Made by a program: the position numbers and the translations under genes. Source: Neolewinella agarilytica (GTDB taxonomy: Bacteria > Bacteroidota > Bacteroidia > Chitinophagales > Saprospiraceae). Taken from it: DNA of 64,000 nucleotides. Under the pieces are notes generated by a model, which ran no database searches, was not told the DNA's origin, and was given only the letters and a program-made list of their open reading frames with translations. Positions 49,982 to 58,916 of this stretch are shown in pieces. Every line of letters begins with the position of its first letter. Position 1 is the stretch's first letter. The stretch is from assembly GCF_900110645.1 (NCBI RefSeq), contig NZ_FOFB01000013.1:62001-126000 (forward strand), given 5' to 3'.

Positions 49982-51271
49982 ATGAAAATGCGCCTTGCGC
50001 TGGCACTGCTAATTCTTGTGCTGCTAGTATACCCATCTGTTCCTGCTGACTCCTACCCAATCGATGGCTACGAACGCTCGGGCATCTCCCGGCTGCAGTA
50101 CCTGACGACGATGGACAGCAGCCGGCTCGTTCGGCAACTACGCCCGGGTGCCCGCCATCCCTTGGAATATGTACGCCTGAACCTGATGGCTAAGCCCGTG
50201 CAGGAACTCCCCGAGCCGGATGAAGCGCTGCAGAAAGAGCTGGAAGACATCCTTCCCATTTTCCATAAGAGTTATTCTCTGGCGGTGTACGACATGACCC
50301 CGGGCCGGGAACCCCGCTACGCCGTTCGCAACCCCGATGCTGGTTACCAACCCGGATCTGTCGGCAAACTGGCCGTGGCCACTGCCTTTTTCTGTGAGCT
50401 CGAAAACCTGTACGTGGACGACGTTGGCAAGCGCTTTGATCTGATGAAAAAGAAGGTCGTCAAAGCCGGCCCCTTCGGCGTCTATGATCATCATACCATC
50501 CCCAGGTTTGACGTGGAAAAAGAACGCTATGCCAGAAGCAGAGTAAATGAAGGAGATGAGTTCACCCTGTATGAATGGGTTGATCACATGCTGTCCGTGA
50601 GCAATAACGGTGCGGCAAGTATTGTCTGGCGGGAAGCCATCCTGATGCGCGTGTTTGGAGACAAATACCCCGAACTGACGTACGAAGAGATGATGGACTA
50701 CTTCAAGAAGGTGCCCTGGGCCGAGAAACGGGACATTGCCGAGGACGTGGTGAACGGGCCACTGAGGGACATGGGCATCGAGCACGAAGAATGGCGGTTG
50801 GGCACAATGTTTACGCGGGGGGCCAGTGGTATTGTGCCGCCCAAAGGCGGTAGCATCGGTACCGTTCATGGCCTGATGAAATGGATGACAGCGCTGGAGT
50901 CTGGCAAAGTCATTGACGCCCCTTCCAGTCTGGAAATCAAGCGTTTAATGTACATGACCGACCGACGGATTCGCTACGCTTATTCGAAATCGCTGGACGA
51001 TGCGGCCGTGTACTTCAAGTCCGGCTCTCTCTACGGTTGTAAACCCGGCACCAGTTGCGGTAAATACCGGGGTAACCGGATGAACTACATGAACTCCATT
51101 GCCATTGTGGAGCAACCCGACGGTACGCGCTACGCCGTAGCGCTGATGAGTAATGTTCTGAGCCGAAATTCCGCTTATGATCATCAGCTGCTGGCTACCC
51201 GGATCGATAATGTCCTGAGAAAAACAAATAATGCAGATCCTTCGGAGAGTTTGGGGGACGGGACGGAGTAA
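49982..51271 (+). CDS. Serine beta-lactamase-like (penicillin-binding fold) exported hydrolase
   Basis: 429 residues with signal MKMRLALALLILVLLVYPSV. The serine-penicilloyl fold motifs are present: SxxK as SVGK (Ser126, Lys129), SxN as SVSNNGAAS, and KxG as FKSGSLYG. The long insert between them and no class A Omega loop pattern make a transpeptidase or esterase as likely as a true beta-lactamase. An upstream ATG at 49964 is possible but lies on the TATCTTT promoter-like box. Confidence 0.75.
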   Translation: MKMRLALALLILVLLVYPSVPADSYPIDGYERSGISRLQYLTTMDSSRLVRQLRPGARHPLEYVRLNLMAKPVQELPEPDEALQKELEDILPIFHKSYSLAVYDMTPGREPRYAVRNPDAGYQPGSVGKLAVATAFFCELENLYVDDVGKRFDLMKKKVVKAGPFGVYDHHTIPRFDVEKERYARSRVNEGDEFTLYEWVDHMLSVSNNGAASIVWREAILMRVFGDKYPELTYEEMMDYFKKVPWAEKRDIAEDVVNGPLRDMGIEHEEWRLGTMFTRGASGIVPPKGGSIGTVHGLMKWMTALESGKVIDAPSSLEIKRLMYMTDRRIRYAYSKSLDDAAVYFKSGSLYGCKPGTSCGKYRGNRMNYMNSIAIVEQPDGTRYAVALMSNVLSRNSAYDHQLLATRIDNVLRKTNNADPSESLGDGTE

Positions 51272-51307
51272 GGGAGTAAAGGAGAAGGGATAAAGGGAGT
51301 AAAGAAG

Positions 51308-51331
51308 GGGGCGCGGTCGCAGGTGCAAGGG
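51308..51331 (+). repeat. Dispersed motif after the beta-lactamase-like gene
   Basis: GGGCGCGGTCGCAGGTGCAA then GGG, 36 bp after the stop; full length. Confidence 0.8.
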
Positions 51332-51454
51332 AAAAGTTTAAGGAGCAGAGAGGTCCTGCCCATAACTATCGGATAAAGACATCCTCGAATTGTCTAACAC
51401 AACTATGCTGCGCCAAACGGGTTTTCCTTACTTTCGCCCAAAATTTATACCCCC

Positions 51455-52393
51455 ATGAGTAAGGAACCATTAAAGACCGTCATCATCGGCTCCGGCCCTG
51501 CCGGCTACACAGCTGCCATTTATGCCGCCCGGGCAAATCTCAGCCCCGTGCTGTATACCGGTAAAGAGCCCGGAGGACAGTTGATGATTACTACTGACGT
51601 AGAGAACTTCCCTGGCTACCCGGACGGTATTCAGGGGCCTGCCATGATGGAGGATCTACGCAAGCAGGCAGAACGCTTCAACACGGAGGTTAAATATGAG
51701 TTGATTGACAAAGTTGACTTCAGCGGACCTATCCATAAAATTTACACGGAAACCGGTGAAGAGATTCAGTCACACACCGTCATTATCTCTACGGGTGCCA
51801 GTGCCCGCTGGCTCGGTCTGGAAAGTGAGCAACGCCTGATGAACAATGGCGTAAGCGCCTGTGCCGTCTGTGACGGTTTTTTCTACCGTGGTAAAGAGAC
51901 GGCTATCGTTGGTGCTGGTGACAGTGCTGCCGAAGAAGCACTTTACCTGAGTAACCTGTGCCCGACCGTTCACATGCTCGTCCGCCGCGATGAAATGCGC
52001 GCGTCTAAGATTATGCAGGACCGGGTCAAGAAGCAGAAGAACATCAAGATTTACTGGAACACGGAGACCGAAGAAATCCTTGGTGACGATGCCGTAACGG
52101 GTGTTCGGGTCTTTAACAATAAGACTGGCGAAAAGCAGGATATCCCCGTTGAAGGCTTTTTCGTTGCTATCGGTCACGTTCCTAACACAGCGATGTTTAA
52201 AGACTGGCTCGACATGGAAGATACCGGCTACCTGATTCACCAGCCGAACTCAACCAAGACGAATGTTCCGGGAGTATTTGTTTCCGGCGACGCGGCCGAT
52301 CACGTATACCGCCAGGCCATTACGGCTGCAGGAACCGGTTGTATGGCCGCCCTTGATGCAGAACGTTACCTGGGAGAGATAGGGATTATTTAA
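51455..52393 (+). CDS. trxB: Thioredoxin-disulfide reductase
   Basis: 312 residues. FAD motif IIGSGPAGYTAAIYAARANL, redox site Cys136-Ala-Val-Cys139 (SACAVCDGFFYRGK), NADPH motif VGAGDSAAEEALYL and FAD motif VFVSGDAADHVYRQA. It keeps thioredoxin reduced with NADPH in the cytoplasm. TACTTTCG, a weak -7 box, lies 19 nt upstream. Confidence 0.97.
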   Translation: MSKEPLKTVIIGSGPAGYTAAIYAARANLSPVLYTGKEPGGQLMITTDVENFPGYPDGIQGPAMMEDLRKQAERFNTEVKYELIDKVDFSGPIHKIYTETGEEIQSHTVIISTGASARWLGLESEQRLMNNGVSACAVCDGFFYRGKETAIVGAGDSAAEEALYLSNLCPTVHMLVRRDEMRASKIMQDRVKKQKNIKIYWNTETEEILGDDAVTGVRVFNNKTGEKQDIPVEGFFVAIGHVPNTAMFKDWLDMEDTGYLIHQPNSTKTNVPGVFVSGDAADHVYRQAITAAGTGCMAALDAERYLGEIGII

Positions 52394-52404
52394 AAGCCTC
52401 CGGC

Positions 52405-52586
52405 TTTTTAGACACGCTTCGCGCTTTTAGGGCTTCGGTAAAGACTGGACCGGAACTCTAAAAGCGCAGCGTCTAAAAACCGCGAAGCGGTGTCTAAAAG
52501 AAAGAGGAGCGCAGCGATCTCTTTCGTCTAAAAGGCGAAGCCGTCTAAAAAGGAGCGCAGCAACTGTCTAAAAAGCGAAGCGTCTA
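52405..52586. repeat. Irregular GTCTAAAA hairpin array
   Basis: Units of GTCTAAAA at 52471, 52492, 52526, 52543 and 52566, with a CTCTAAAA at 52456 and an inverted TTTTAGAC near 52405. The gaps (17-34 nt) hold small palindromes such as CCGCGAAGCGG and GGCGAAGCC. Not CRISPR: unit too short and spacing irregular. Confidence 0.65.
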
Positions 52587-52589
52587 CCG

Positions 52590-52597
52590 TACCTTTG
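52590..52597 (+). promoter_or_regulatory. -7 box TACCTTTG of lpdA
   Basis: Exact TAnnTTTG 45 nt before the lpdA ATG, immediately after the GTCTAAAA array. Confidence 0.5.
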
Positions 52598-52642
52598 CGT
52601 CGTTTTTAAGCATACACACTACCAATTAAAATTTCAACCATT

Positions 52643-54043
52643 ATGGCTTCTTTTGATCTCATCGTTATTGGCAGTGGCCCTGGCGGCTACGTTGCAGCAA
52701 TTCGTGCTTCACAATTAGGCATGAAAGTAGCCATTGTGGAAAGAGAAAATCTTGGTGGAATCTGTCTTAACTGGGGTTGTATCCCGACGAAGGCACTCAT
52801 CAAAAGTTCCCAGGTATTTGAGTACGTGGAGCATGCGGCTGATTACGGCATTAAGGTCGGTAAGCCGAAGATTGATTTTGGTGCTATGATTGGTCGTAGC
52901 CGCGGCGTTGCCGACGGGATGAGCAAGGGCGTCAACTTCCTGATGCGTAAGAACAAGATTGAAGTGATTGAGGGTGAGGGTAAGCTCCTTCGCGGTAAGA
53001 AGGTGGAAGTCAAAGCCGCCAGCGGTAAGGCTACTGTTTACGACGCGGAGCACATCATCATCGCCACCGGCGCGCGTGCCCGCGCGCTGCCTAACCTCCC
53101 CATCGACGGAGAGAAGATCATCGGCTACCGCCAGGCGATGACCCTGGAGAAGCAACCCAAGCGTATGGTCGTAGTGGGAGCCGGTGCCATCGGTGTCGAG
53201 TTTGCCTACGTTTACGCCAGTATCGGCACGGAAGTGACGGTAGTGGAGTTCATGCCCGGAGGCCTCGTGCCGCGCGAAGACGCGGACGTGAGCAAAGAGC
53301 TGACCAAAATTTACAAAAAGAAAGGCATCAAGGTACTGGCTAACACCAGTGTTGAGTCCGTTGATACGAAGAACAAGACCCTCAAAGTGACGACCAAGGA
53401 CCGCAAAAGCGGCAAAGAATCCGTCATTGAGTGTGATGTGGTCCTCTCCGCCGCCGGCGTAGCTCCGAATACGGAAAACATTGGCCTGGAAGACCTGGGA
53501 ATTAAGACCGAGCGCGGCCTCATCGAAGTCGATGAGATGTACCGCACCAACGTCCCCGGCGTTTACGCCATCGGTGATGTACTTCCCACTCAGGCACTGG
53601 CTCACGTGGCAAGTGCTGAGGCAATTACCTGTGTGGAAGCTATTGCCGGCCTTAATCCGGAAGCCATTGATTACAACAACATTCCCGGTTGTACCTACTG
53701 CATCCCCGAAGTTGCCAGTGTTGGCTACACGGAAGCTGCCGCCAAAGAGGCGGGCTACGAACTGAAGGTTGGGAAATTCCCCTTCAGTGCCAGTGGTAAG
53801 GCGAGTGCCGCAGGTGCAAAGGAAGGTTTTGTGAAGCTGATCTTTGACGCCAAATACGGTGAGCTCCTTGGTGCCCACATGATCGGTGCCAACGTCACCG
53901 AAATGATCGCCGAATGTGTCTCCATCCGTAAGCTGGAAACCACCGGCCACGAGATCATTAAGACCGTTCACCCCCACCCGACCATGAGTGAGGCAATCAT
54001 GGAGGCTGCCGCAGCGGCTTATGGGGAGGTGATCCATTTGTAG
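52643..54043 (+). CDS. lpdA: Dihydrolipoyl dehydrogenase
   Basis: E3 subunit of 2-oxoacid dehydrogenase and glycine cleavage complexes; 466 residues. FAD site VIGSGPGGYVAAIRASQLG, disulfide Cys41/Cys46 in GGICLNWGCIPTK, NAD site VVVGAGAIGVEFAYVYASIG, YAIGDVLP, and catalytic His in TVHPHPTMSEA. No E1 or E2 gene is adjacent, as often for a shared E3. Confidence 0.97.
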   Translation: MASFDLIVIGSGPGGYVAAIRASQLGMKVAIVERENLGGICLNWGCIPTKALIKSSQVFEYVEHAADYGIKVGKPKIDFGAMIGRSRGVADGMSKGVNFLMRKNKIEVIEGEGKLLRGKKVEVKAASGKATVYDAEHIIIATGARARALPNLPIDGEKIIGYRQAMTLEKQPKRMVVVGAGAIGVEFAYVYASIGTEVTVVEFMPGGLVPREDADVSKELTKIYKKKGIKVLANTSVESVDTKNKTLKVTTKDRKSGKESVIECDVVLSAAGVAPNTENIGLEDLGIKTERGLIEVDEMYRTNVPGVYAIGDVLPTQALAHVASAEAITCVEAIAGLNPEAIDYNNIPGCTYCIPEVASVGYTEAAAKEAGYELKVGKFPFSASGKASAAGAKEGFVKLIFDAKYGELLGAHMIGANVTEMIAECVSIRKLETTGHEIIKTVHPHPTMSEAIMEAAAAAYGEVIHL

Positions 54044-54093
54044 GGTTACCCCAGGAACAAATGTGAGGCTTCGTGTTTCCCACCAAGACTCCG

Positions 54094-57060
54094 TCAATAC
54101 TTCAAAACAGATCGAATAGCAAAGCCACCAGTTCTTAGGTCTCTTAAATGCAGGAAGTAAGTCCCGGGAGGTAGTCCACCCAGTGAAATGGTTGGGGAGT
54201 TACTGGTCGTCTGTCCTTCAAGAATTTTCCTTCCATCTTGCGAGAAGATAGCAAGTCGGAGGTTACTTCTATTACTTACCCCGTCAAGGTTAATTGTCAG
54301 TAGATCAGCGGTTGGGTTGGGAAATACATTTAGTGCTTGGTCAAGAACTGTGTTTAGAACATTCACCGTGGTATCGGGCAAGGCGGCACAGTGAGCGACT
54401 ATAACATCGGGATCGCCGACTGTTCCAGTATTTGTTGGATCACTCGGATCGAAACGAAATAGTTCTTGCCCATATAATGTATCCCTTGCCGAGAAGTATA
54501 GGAATCCATCATGTGTATACAAGCTTGATGGAGCAAAGGCGGTTTGACTATTTGAGATACTTCGTACTAAAACGGTACCGTCAGTACTGCCATCGGAAAC
54601 ATACAGGTCACGGTTTCCATCACTAGCCTCAGCGGTAAAATACAGGCTTCCAGAAAGCAAGGTTAGCTCCCGAGGAAAAGAAGCGTCAGGGCCTGCCCGA
54701 AGATCAATGAGTTGACGCGCTAATTGACCAGGGCCCGGGATGATCCACAACTCCGCTCCCGCAGCCTCAGTGGTTGCGGTAAAAAATATTGTGTCTCCCT
54801 TCGCCACTGCATTCATAGCAAACCTACCGGCACCGTTGAACAGCGCCGTCCGCCTGATAATTTGATTTGTGGAGTCAATACGGTAAAGGTTAGTTGAACT
54901 GAATTGGTCAGCAAAAAAGTGGAGCTCTCCCTGATAAGTGAATATTTTCCGGATATTATCAAAGCTTACATTATTGAGTAAGCGGGTACCACCGACTGTG
55001 CCATCCGTTCTAAACAGGTATTCATTAAAAGAATCAACTATTACCTTGATATATCCAACTCCATTGACAACTTTGCTAATTTGAATACTTCGCGGATCGA
55101 AGATATTATTCAACGGCAGCACTACTGTACCTTCAGAAGTGCCATCGGTACGGTACAGAACTAGGCCGTTACTACTACGATTCGTGAAGAGGGTAACAGA
55201 GTCCGTTAAGGACATAAAGGGGCTATTCGAAGAATTAAACCCAATGTCACTCAATCGCTTTAGAGAATCAATCTGACCACTTAATGGATTGTATCGATAC
55301 AAAATTTGCCCTTGCGATACGCCACTAAAAGCAGTGATTAATAATTGATTGCCAACTCGCCCGGGTGGTGATAAGCTTTGAATTCCTAACTCTACGGAAT
55401 TGGTAACAATCTCTTTTGTCCCAGATTCAGTGCCGTCACTTTCTATCAAAATACCCGTTCCGCTCGCTGTGAAATAAAATTTATCCGCAAGCTCTAACTG
55501 GCCGAATATAGAATAGCCCTCACGGCCCAAAATAATATCCCGGACCAACCGAGTAGTCGCAGCAGAGCCACCACTTTTATGCAATTCACTACCATTGCAG
55601 CCGTTATTGGCCCGAAAAAACAAGGTATCCCGGAAGGTAAAGAAGCTTCCAGGGTTAGAACCGGCTTCTTTAGTATTAATATCTGATAGTAGCCGGGTCC
55701 CCACTTTACTGCCGTCAGAAATTAGAACTTCTTGTCCGAAGTTTATGGTACTGGCCGTAAACATTACTCTTTCACCAACTTTAGTAAGTTGGTCAATAAG
55801 CGCGTCATCTACTCCCGGAATTAAATCATCTACAGCCTTAGTTCCTTCTACCGTACCATCGCTTACCCAAAGTTCTTCGCCGGTTTCAGTACGAAATGCT
55901 TTAAAATAGAACTTACCATTAACCAGTTTATTACTAGTGCCTATGTTAGCAATGGAGGCTCCGGCGGGTTGAACGACACCAAGAACAAAGGTGCCAGCTT
56001 CCGTCAAATCCGAACGATATAGACTCACACTTCCGTCTGTAGTCTTTCGCCCTAAAAAAAACAGAAGACCGGACTCTGAATCATAGGTGTGAGCAAAATA
56101 TCCAACTGAGTCTTGGCCAGGATTCAGATTTACCACCGTGTCCAAACGAGTAGCAGATGTATCGGTGCGTAATAACTCATGAGCAAAGTTTTCCCCATTA
56201 CGAGTATAATAAACCTGATCGCCAGAGATAAAAGCAGTGCGTAAAAATAGCGTATTCGTATCGCTGGAAAAAGTGGATAAGCTTCGGAATTCAGACAAAC
56301 CAGGATCCGCAAGCAGGTGTGTAAAACTATCCCTGCTAAAACCAGACAGTAGTACTTTATTGCCAAAGGGAGTTACTTCAAGCCCAAAGTCTGTCTGCAA
56401 AGGCAAATCGACGGGTGTAGTATTTACTCCTTCGTTGAGGTAAAGAGAAGCGGGTCGGCCTTCAAAAAAATCAGCCGGGTAAACCAGATACGCAAATGTG
56501 CCTTGAGTTGCGATTTGACTAACAAACTGGTTATCGGGCAAATCTGTCAAATAGTGAGTCCCCTCACTCGATCCGTCCGTCCGGAAAAGCTGGAAAGTAT
56601 AAGCCTCATTCCTATGAATGAACAACACTTCTTGCGTTCCATCATCTAAGGGAGTAAAGTTGTTAATTCCTGAGGAAGATCCAGAGGCACCTAGTTGCGC
56701 AAGCGTAAACAAGCTATCTGAAGTAAGGTTAGCTCGGTGAAAGGTTTCTTCCGCTCTTTCAAAATTAAATGTTCGAAAATAAACATCATCTCCGATCAAC
56801 TTACTATCCCAGATTATGTCGTCGATTTGAATTGGTATATCTGTACCAAAACGTTTTAAACTGTCACTAGCAGTATCCAAAAAGAACAACTGAAAGGCAG
56901 TGTCGTCAGGACGGGCAAAAAACACTCCGTAATTGGCATTTCCCATTAATTCATCCGGCCGGCTTCCCCCATTGGTTTGATTAATATTAGCAACAAGGTG
57001 CTGCGCACTAACGTGAGTGAAGAAAAACAGAAACAAAATGGACATCCAAGCGCGAATCAT
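54094..57060 (-). CDS. Secreted ELWxxDGT-repeat protein with T9SS sorting domain
   Basis: 988 residues from MIRAWMSILFLFFFTHVSAQ. The body is built of repeated units such as ELWVSDGTVEGTKAV, LFRTDGSSEGTHYL, LYRTDGTSEGTVVL and LYVSDGSTDGTVLV, a beta-propeller-like family typical of Bacteroidota. The last 80 residues are a T9SS sorting domain (VFPNPTADLLTINL to FAIRSVLKY). It is a surface or secreted protein of unknown binding function. Its AT content is clearly higher than the neighbours, which may reflect transfer or weaker codon selection. Confidence 0.88.
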   Translation of the reverse strand: MIRAWMSILFLFFFTHVSAQHLVANINQTNGGSRPDELMGNANYGVFFARPDDTAFQLFFLDTASDSLKRFGTDIPIQIDDIIWDSKLIGDDVYFRTFNFERAEETFHRANLTSDSLFTLAQLGASGSSSGINNFTPLDDGTQEVLFIHRNEAYTFQLFRTDGSSEGTHYLTDLPDNQFVSQIATQGTFAYLVYPADFFEGRPASLYLNEGVNTTPVDLPLQTDFGLEVTPFGNKVLLSGFSRDSFTHLLADPGLSEFRSLSTFSSDTNTLFLRTAFISGDQVYYTRNGENFAHELLRTDTSATRLDTVVNLNPGQDSVGYFAHTYDSESGLLFFLGRKTTDGSVSLYRSDLTEAGTFVLGVVQPAGASIANIGTSNKLVNGKFYFKAFRTETGEELWVSDGTVEGTKAVDDLIPGVDDALIDQLTKVGERVMFTASTINFGQEVLISDGSKVGTRLLSDINTKEAGSNPGSFFTFRDTLFFRANNGCNGSELHKSGGSAATTRLVRDIILGREGYSIFGQLELADKFYFTASGTGILIESDGTESGTKEIVTNSVELGIQSLSPPGRVGNQLLITAFSGVSQGQILYRYNPLSGQIDSLKRLSDIGFNSSNSPFMSLTDSVTLFTNRSSNGLVLYRTDGTSEGTVVLPLNNIFDPRSIQISKVVNGVGYIKVIVDSFNEYLFRTDGTVGGTRLLNNVSFDNIRKIFTYQGELHFFADQFSSTNLYRIDSTNQIIRRTALFNGAGRFAMNAVAKGDTIFFTATTEAAGAELWIIPGPGQLARQLIDLRAGPDASFPRELTLLSGSLYFTAEASDGNRDLYVSDGSTDGTVLVRSISNSQTAFAPSSLYTHDGFLYFSARDTLYGQELFRFDPSDPTNTGTVGDPDVIVAHCAALPDTTVNVLNTVLDQALNVFPNPTADLLTINLDGVSNRSNLRLAIFSQDGRKILEGQTTSNSPTISLGGLPPGTYFLHLRDLRTGGFAIRSVLKY

Positions 57061-57243
57061 ATCAGGTTTTTTGGTGTGTAAGAGAACAGACTTCAACGAA
57101 CTATATCGTCAAAGCAGGGTGAATATAGTGATTTTTAATAGCGACAATGGTATTCCAGCTCATTTCACCGACTTGAGCCCGTCTGACCAGAACAACCATC
57201 AACACAAAAGAAGCCAGCCAGACGACGTCTCACCAGAAAAACT

Positions 57244-57282
57244 AAAAAGCCGTCACTGACTTCAGTCAATGACGGCTTTTAC
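57244..57282. terminator. Bidirectional intrinsic terminator
   Basis: AAAAGCCGTCA pairs with TGACGGCTTTT, with an inner CTGACTTCAG hairpin. It lies after the VOC gene and before the ELWxxDGT gene upstream region. Confidence 0.85.
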
Positions 57283-57289
57283 TTTTCAC

Positions 57290-57664
57290 TTACTGCCGGG
57301 AATGAAGCCCGATAGTATTTCCCTCCGTGTCCTGTAGTATCGAGACGAAGCCGAACTCACCGATGGACATCTTAGGACGGAGAACTTTACCTCCTGCCTG
57401 CTCTACCCGCGCTTCTTCCGTTACGCAATCGCCCGAAACGAAGTAGACGACGGTGTTGTTGCCACCGGCTACCCGGTCAGCTTTTTCAACCAGTGCTCCC
57501 GAGATGTTCAGCCCTTCGAAGTCAGCCGGGAAAGCGGATTGTTTGCCCCACTCTGCCGGAAGGTCCGTCAGCTGGGTGTTGAATACGGTTTGGTAAAATT
57601 TTTTGGCGCGGTCTATGTCTGAAACATAAATATCGAACCAACCTACAGGATTTGTCATCTTCAT
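57290..57664 (-). CDS. VOC (glyoxalase/bleomycin-resistance) family protein
   Basis: 124 residues with two beta-alpha-beta-beta-beta units: VGWFDIYVSDIDRAKKFYQT starts the first and VYFVSGDCVTEEARVEQAGG the second, ending QDTEGNTIGLHS. This subgroup often lacks full metal ligands. Role unknown. The AraC-type regulator lies 84 bp upstream on the same strand. Confidence 0.88.
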   Translation of the reverse strand: MKMTNPVGWFDIYVSDIDRAKKFYQTVFNTQLTDLPAEWGKQSAFPADFEGLNISGALVEKADRVAGGNNTVVYFVSGDCVTEEARVEQAGGKVLRPKMSIGEFGFVSILQDTEGNTIGLHSRQ

Positions 57665-57748
57665 CGTTTAATGATTAATGTACTTTGCTATATCGCACTG
57701 CAAATATGCCGCGACACCAAAGCCTGTAATTGTAAAAATGGGACAAGC

Positions 57749-58564
57749 CTATTTTTTTCGGTCGAAAATCAGCGACATTTTGAGGTGATCACCGTAAAAA
57801 TCTTTGGGTGTCTGCCCGGTAAACTCCTTAAAGTCCTTAATGAAGTGTGCCTGGTCATAAAATTCGTTTTCGTAGGCCAGGTCGGTAAGCTTAACCGTTT
57901 CCTCGTTCAGCAAAGTCTTGAGGGTTGCCTGTAATCTTATCGTTTTGGATAGTTGCTTAGGGCTTAAACCAATGGTTGAGGAAAATTTGCGGAGCAGGTT
58001 CCTTCGGTTGACGTTGTTCTGCTTTGAAAGATCATTTACGGATAGTCGCCCGTTGGCCGTCAGGATGGTTTCAATCGTAGACTTAACGATCAGGTCTACA
58101 TTTTGGGCGTCCGTTAAGCGCTCCAGTAAGAAACGCTCCATGAGGCTGATCCTCTCTGAAGTAGTGCTGGCTTCCAGAACCTGCTGCCCGATTTCCCGTC
58201 CGGCACCACCAAAAAGCTTCTCCAGAGGAACGGCCGTGTTCTCCATGTCTTTGATCGGATAAGGGGCAAAGGGTAAAAAGCCATTGGGATGGAAGCAGAC
58301 AAAGAAGGTTCCGGTTTCTCCCATCGGCTCCACCTCATAGGGCTGAGTGAGTTGTCCGATCAAAAAGAATTCCGGCAAAATTTGAGCATCCCCGCTTTTA
58401 GGATGATGCTTGTAAGGATCCCCGTAATGGAAAATTAACTTCATGCAACCGTCCGGGACGATGGTATTTCTTACTGGTGTGTTTTCCTGCTCACTTTCCA
58501 AAGTCCAATAGCACTTGACGAAGGGAGCTAAGTCAGGGCAGGGCTTGAAGATTTGATGGTCCAT
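57749..58564 (-). CDS. AraC family transcriptional regulator
   Basis: 271 residues. N-terminal sensor domain begins HQIFKPCPDLAPFVKCYWTL, of the DUF6597 type common in Bacteroidota; the C-terminal 100 residues are two helix-turn-helix units (LSVNDLSKQNNVNRRNLLRK, LTDLAYENEFYDQAHFIKDF then KEFTGQTPKDF). It probably regulates the VOC gene 84 bp downstream and itself. Confidence 0.92.
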   Translation of the reverse strand: MDHQIFKPCPDLAPFVKCYWTLESEQENTPVRNTIVPDGCMKLIFHYGDPYKHHPKSGDAQILPEFFLIGQLTQPYEVEPMGETGTFFVCFHPNGFLPFAPYPIKDMENTAVPLEKLFGGAGREIGQQVLEASTTSERISLMERFLLERLTDAQNVDLIVKSTIETILTANGRLSVNDLSKQNNVNRRNLLRKFSSTIGLSPKQLSKTIRLQATLKTLLNEETVKLTDLAYENEFYDQAHFIKDFKEFTGQTPKDFYGDHLKMSLIFDRKK

Positions 58565-58664
58565 GGGGGCTGAACTTTGAAGAGGCTTTTAAGAGAACAG
58601 ATTGATAAAAGCGAAATACGGCATTTTACCCAAGAACGCCAACCAAATCATCTGCTAACCGCCT

Positions 58665-58902
58665 GAGGGCGTCTATCAGTAGCGATGGTTGACCGAGTTG
58701 GCGAAGCCGACGAGGAAGCCCATCGCACGCAGGTTCCCGGCTCAAGCCGGTACTGTGTTGCGAAGCTCTTCGAGCTCTATTCGCTAATAGATCGGTACTC
58801 CTGTGGACGCCCTTCCTGAGCTACAACCGTTAGCCCTGGAAGGGCGTCTACACGTAGCGATGGTTGACTGAGTTGGCGAAGCCAAGGAAGGAGCCCATTG
58901 CA
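58665..58902. repeat. Two direct copies of a 62-bp segment before xylB end
   Basis: Copies at 58665-58727 and 58841-58902 share GTAGCGATGGTTGA and GAGTTGGCGAAGCC. The intervening DNA carries copy B of the 40-nt double hairpin (58737-58776). The 352-bp spacer has no gene. Confidence 0.7.
58737..58776 (-). repeat. 40-nt double-hairpin repeat, copy B
   Basis: Reverse complement differs from 29469-29508 at five positions, two of which are partners in one stem. Confidence 0.65.
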
Positions 58903-58916
58903 AGGAGAAGCAAACC

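Noticed and set aside
52405-52586. CRISPR array
   Set aside because: Units are 8 nt, spacing is irregular and no cas gene is present.
53802-53822. Dispersed motif copy inside lpdA (CCGCAGGTGCAAAGG)
   Set aside because: Core matches but the GCGC half is absent, the frame differs from the other genic copies, and the residues fit normal E3 sequence; probably chance.
52715-54097. 460-codon open frame antisense to lpdA
   Set aside because: It mirrors a certain gene and its sequence (HDGLLTHGRVGVNGL and similar) looks like reverse-frame noise; mid-GC genomes often give such frames.
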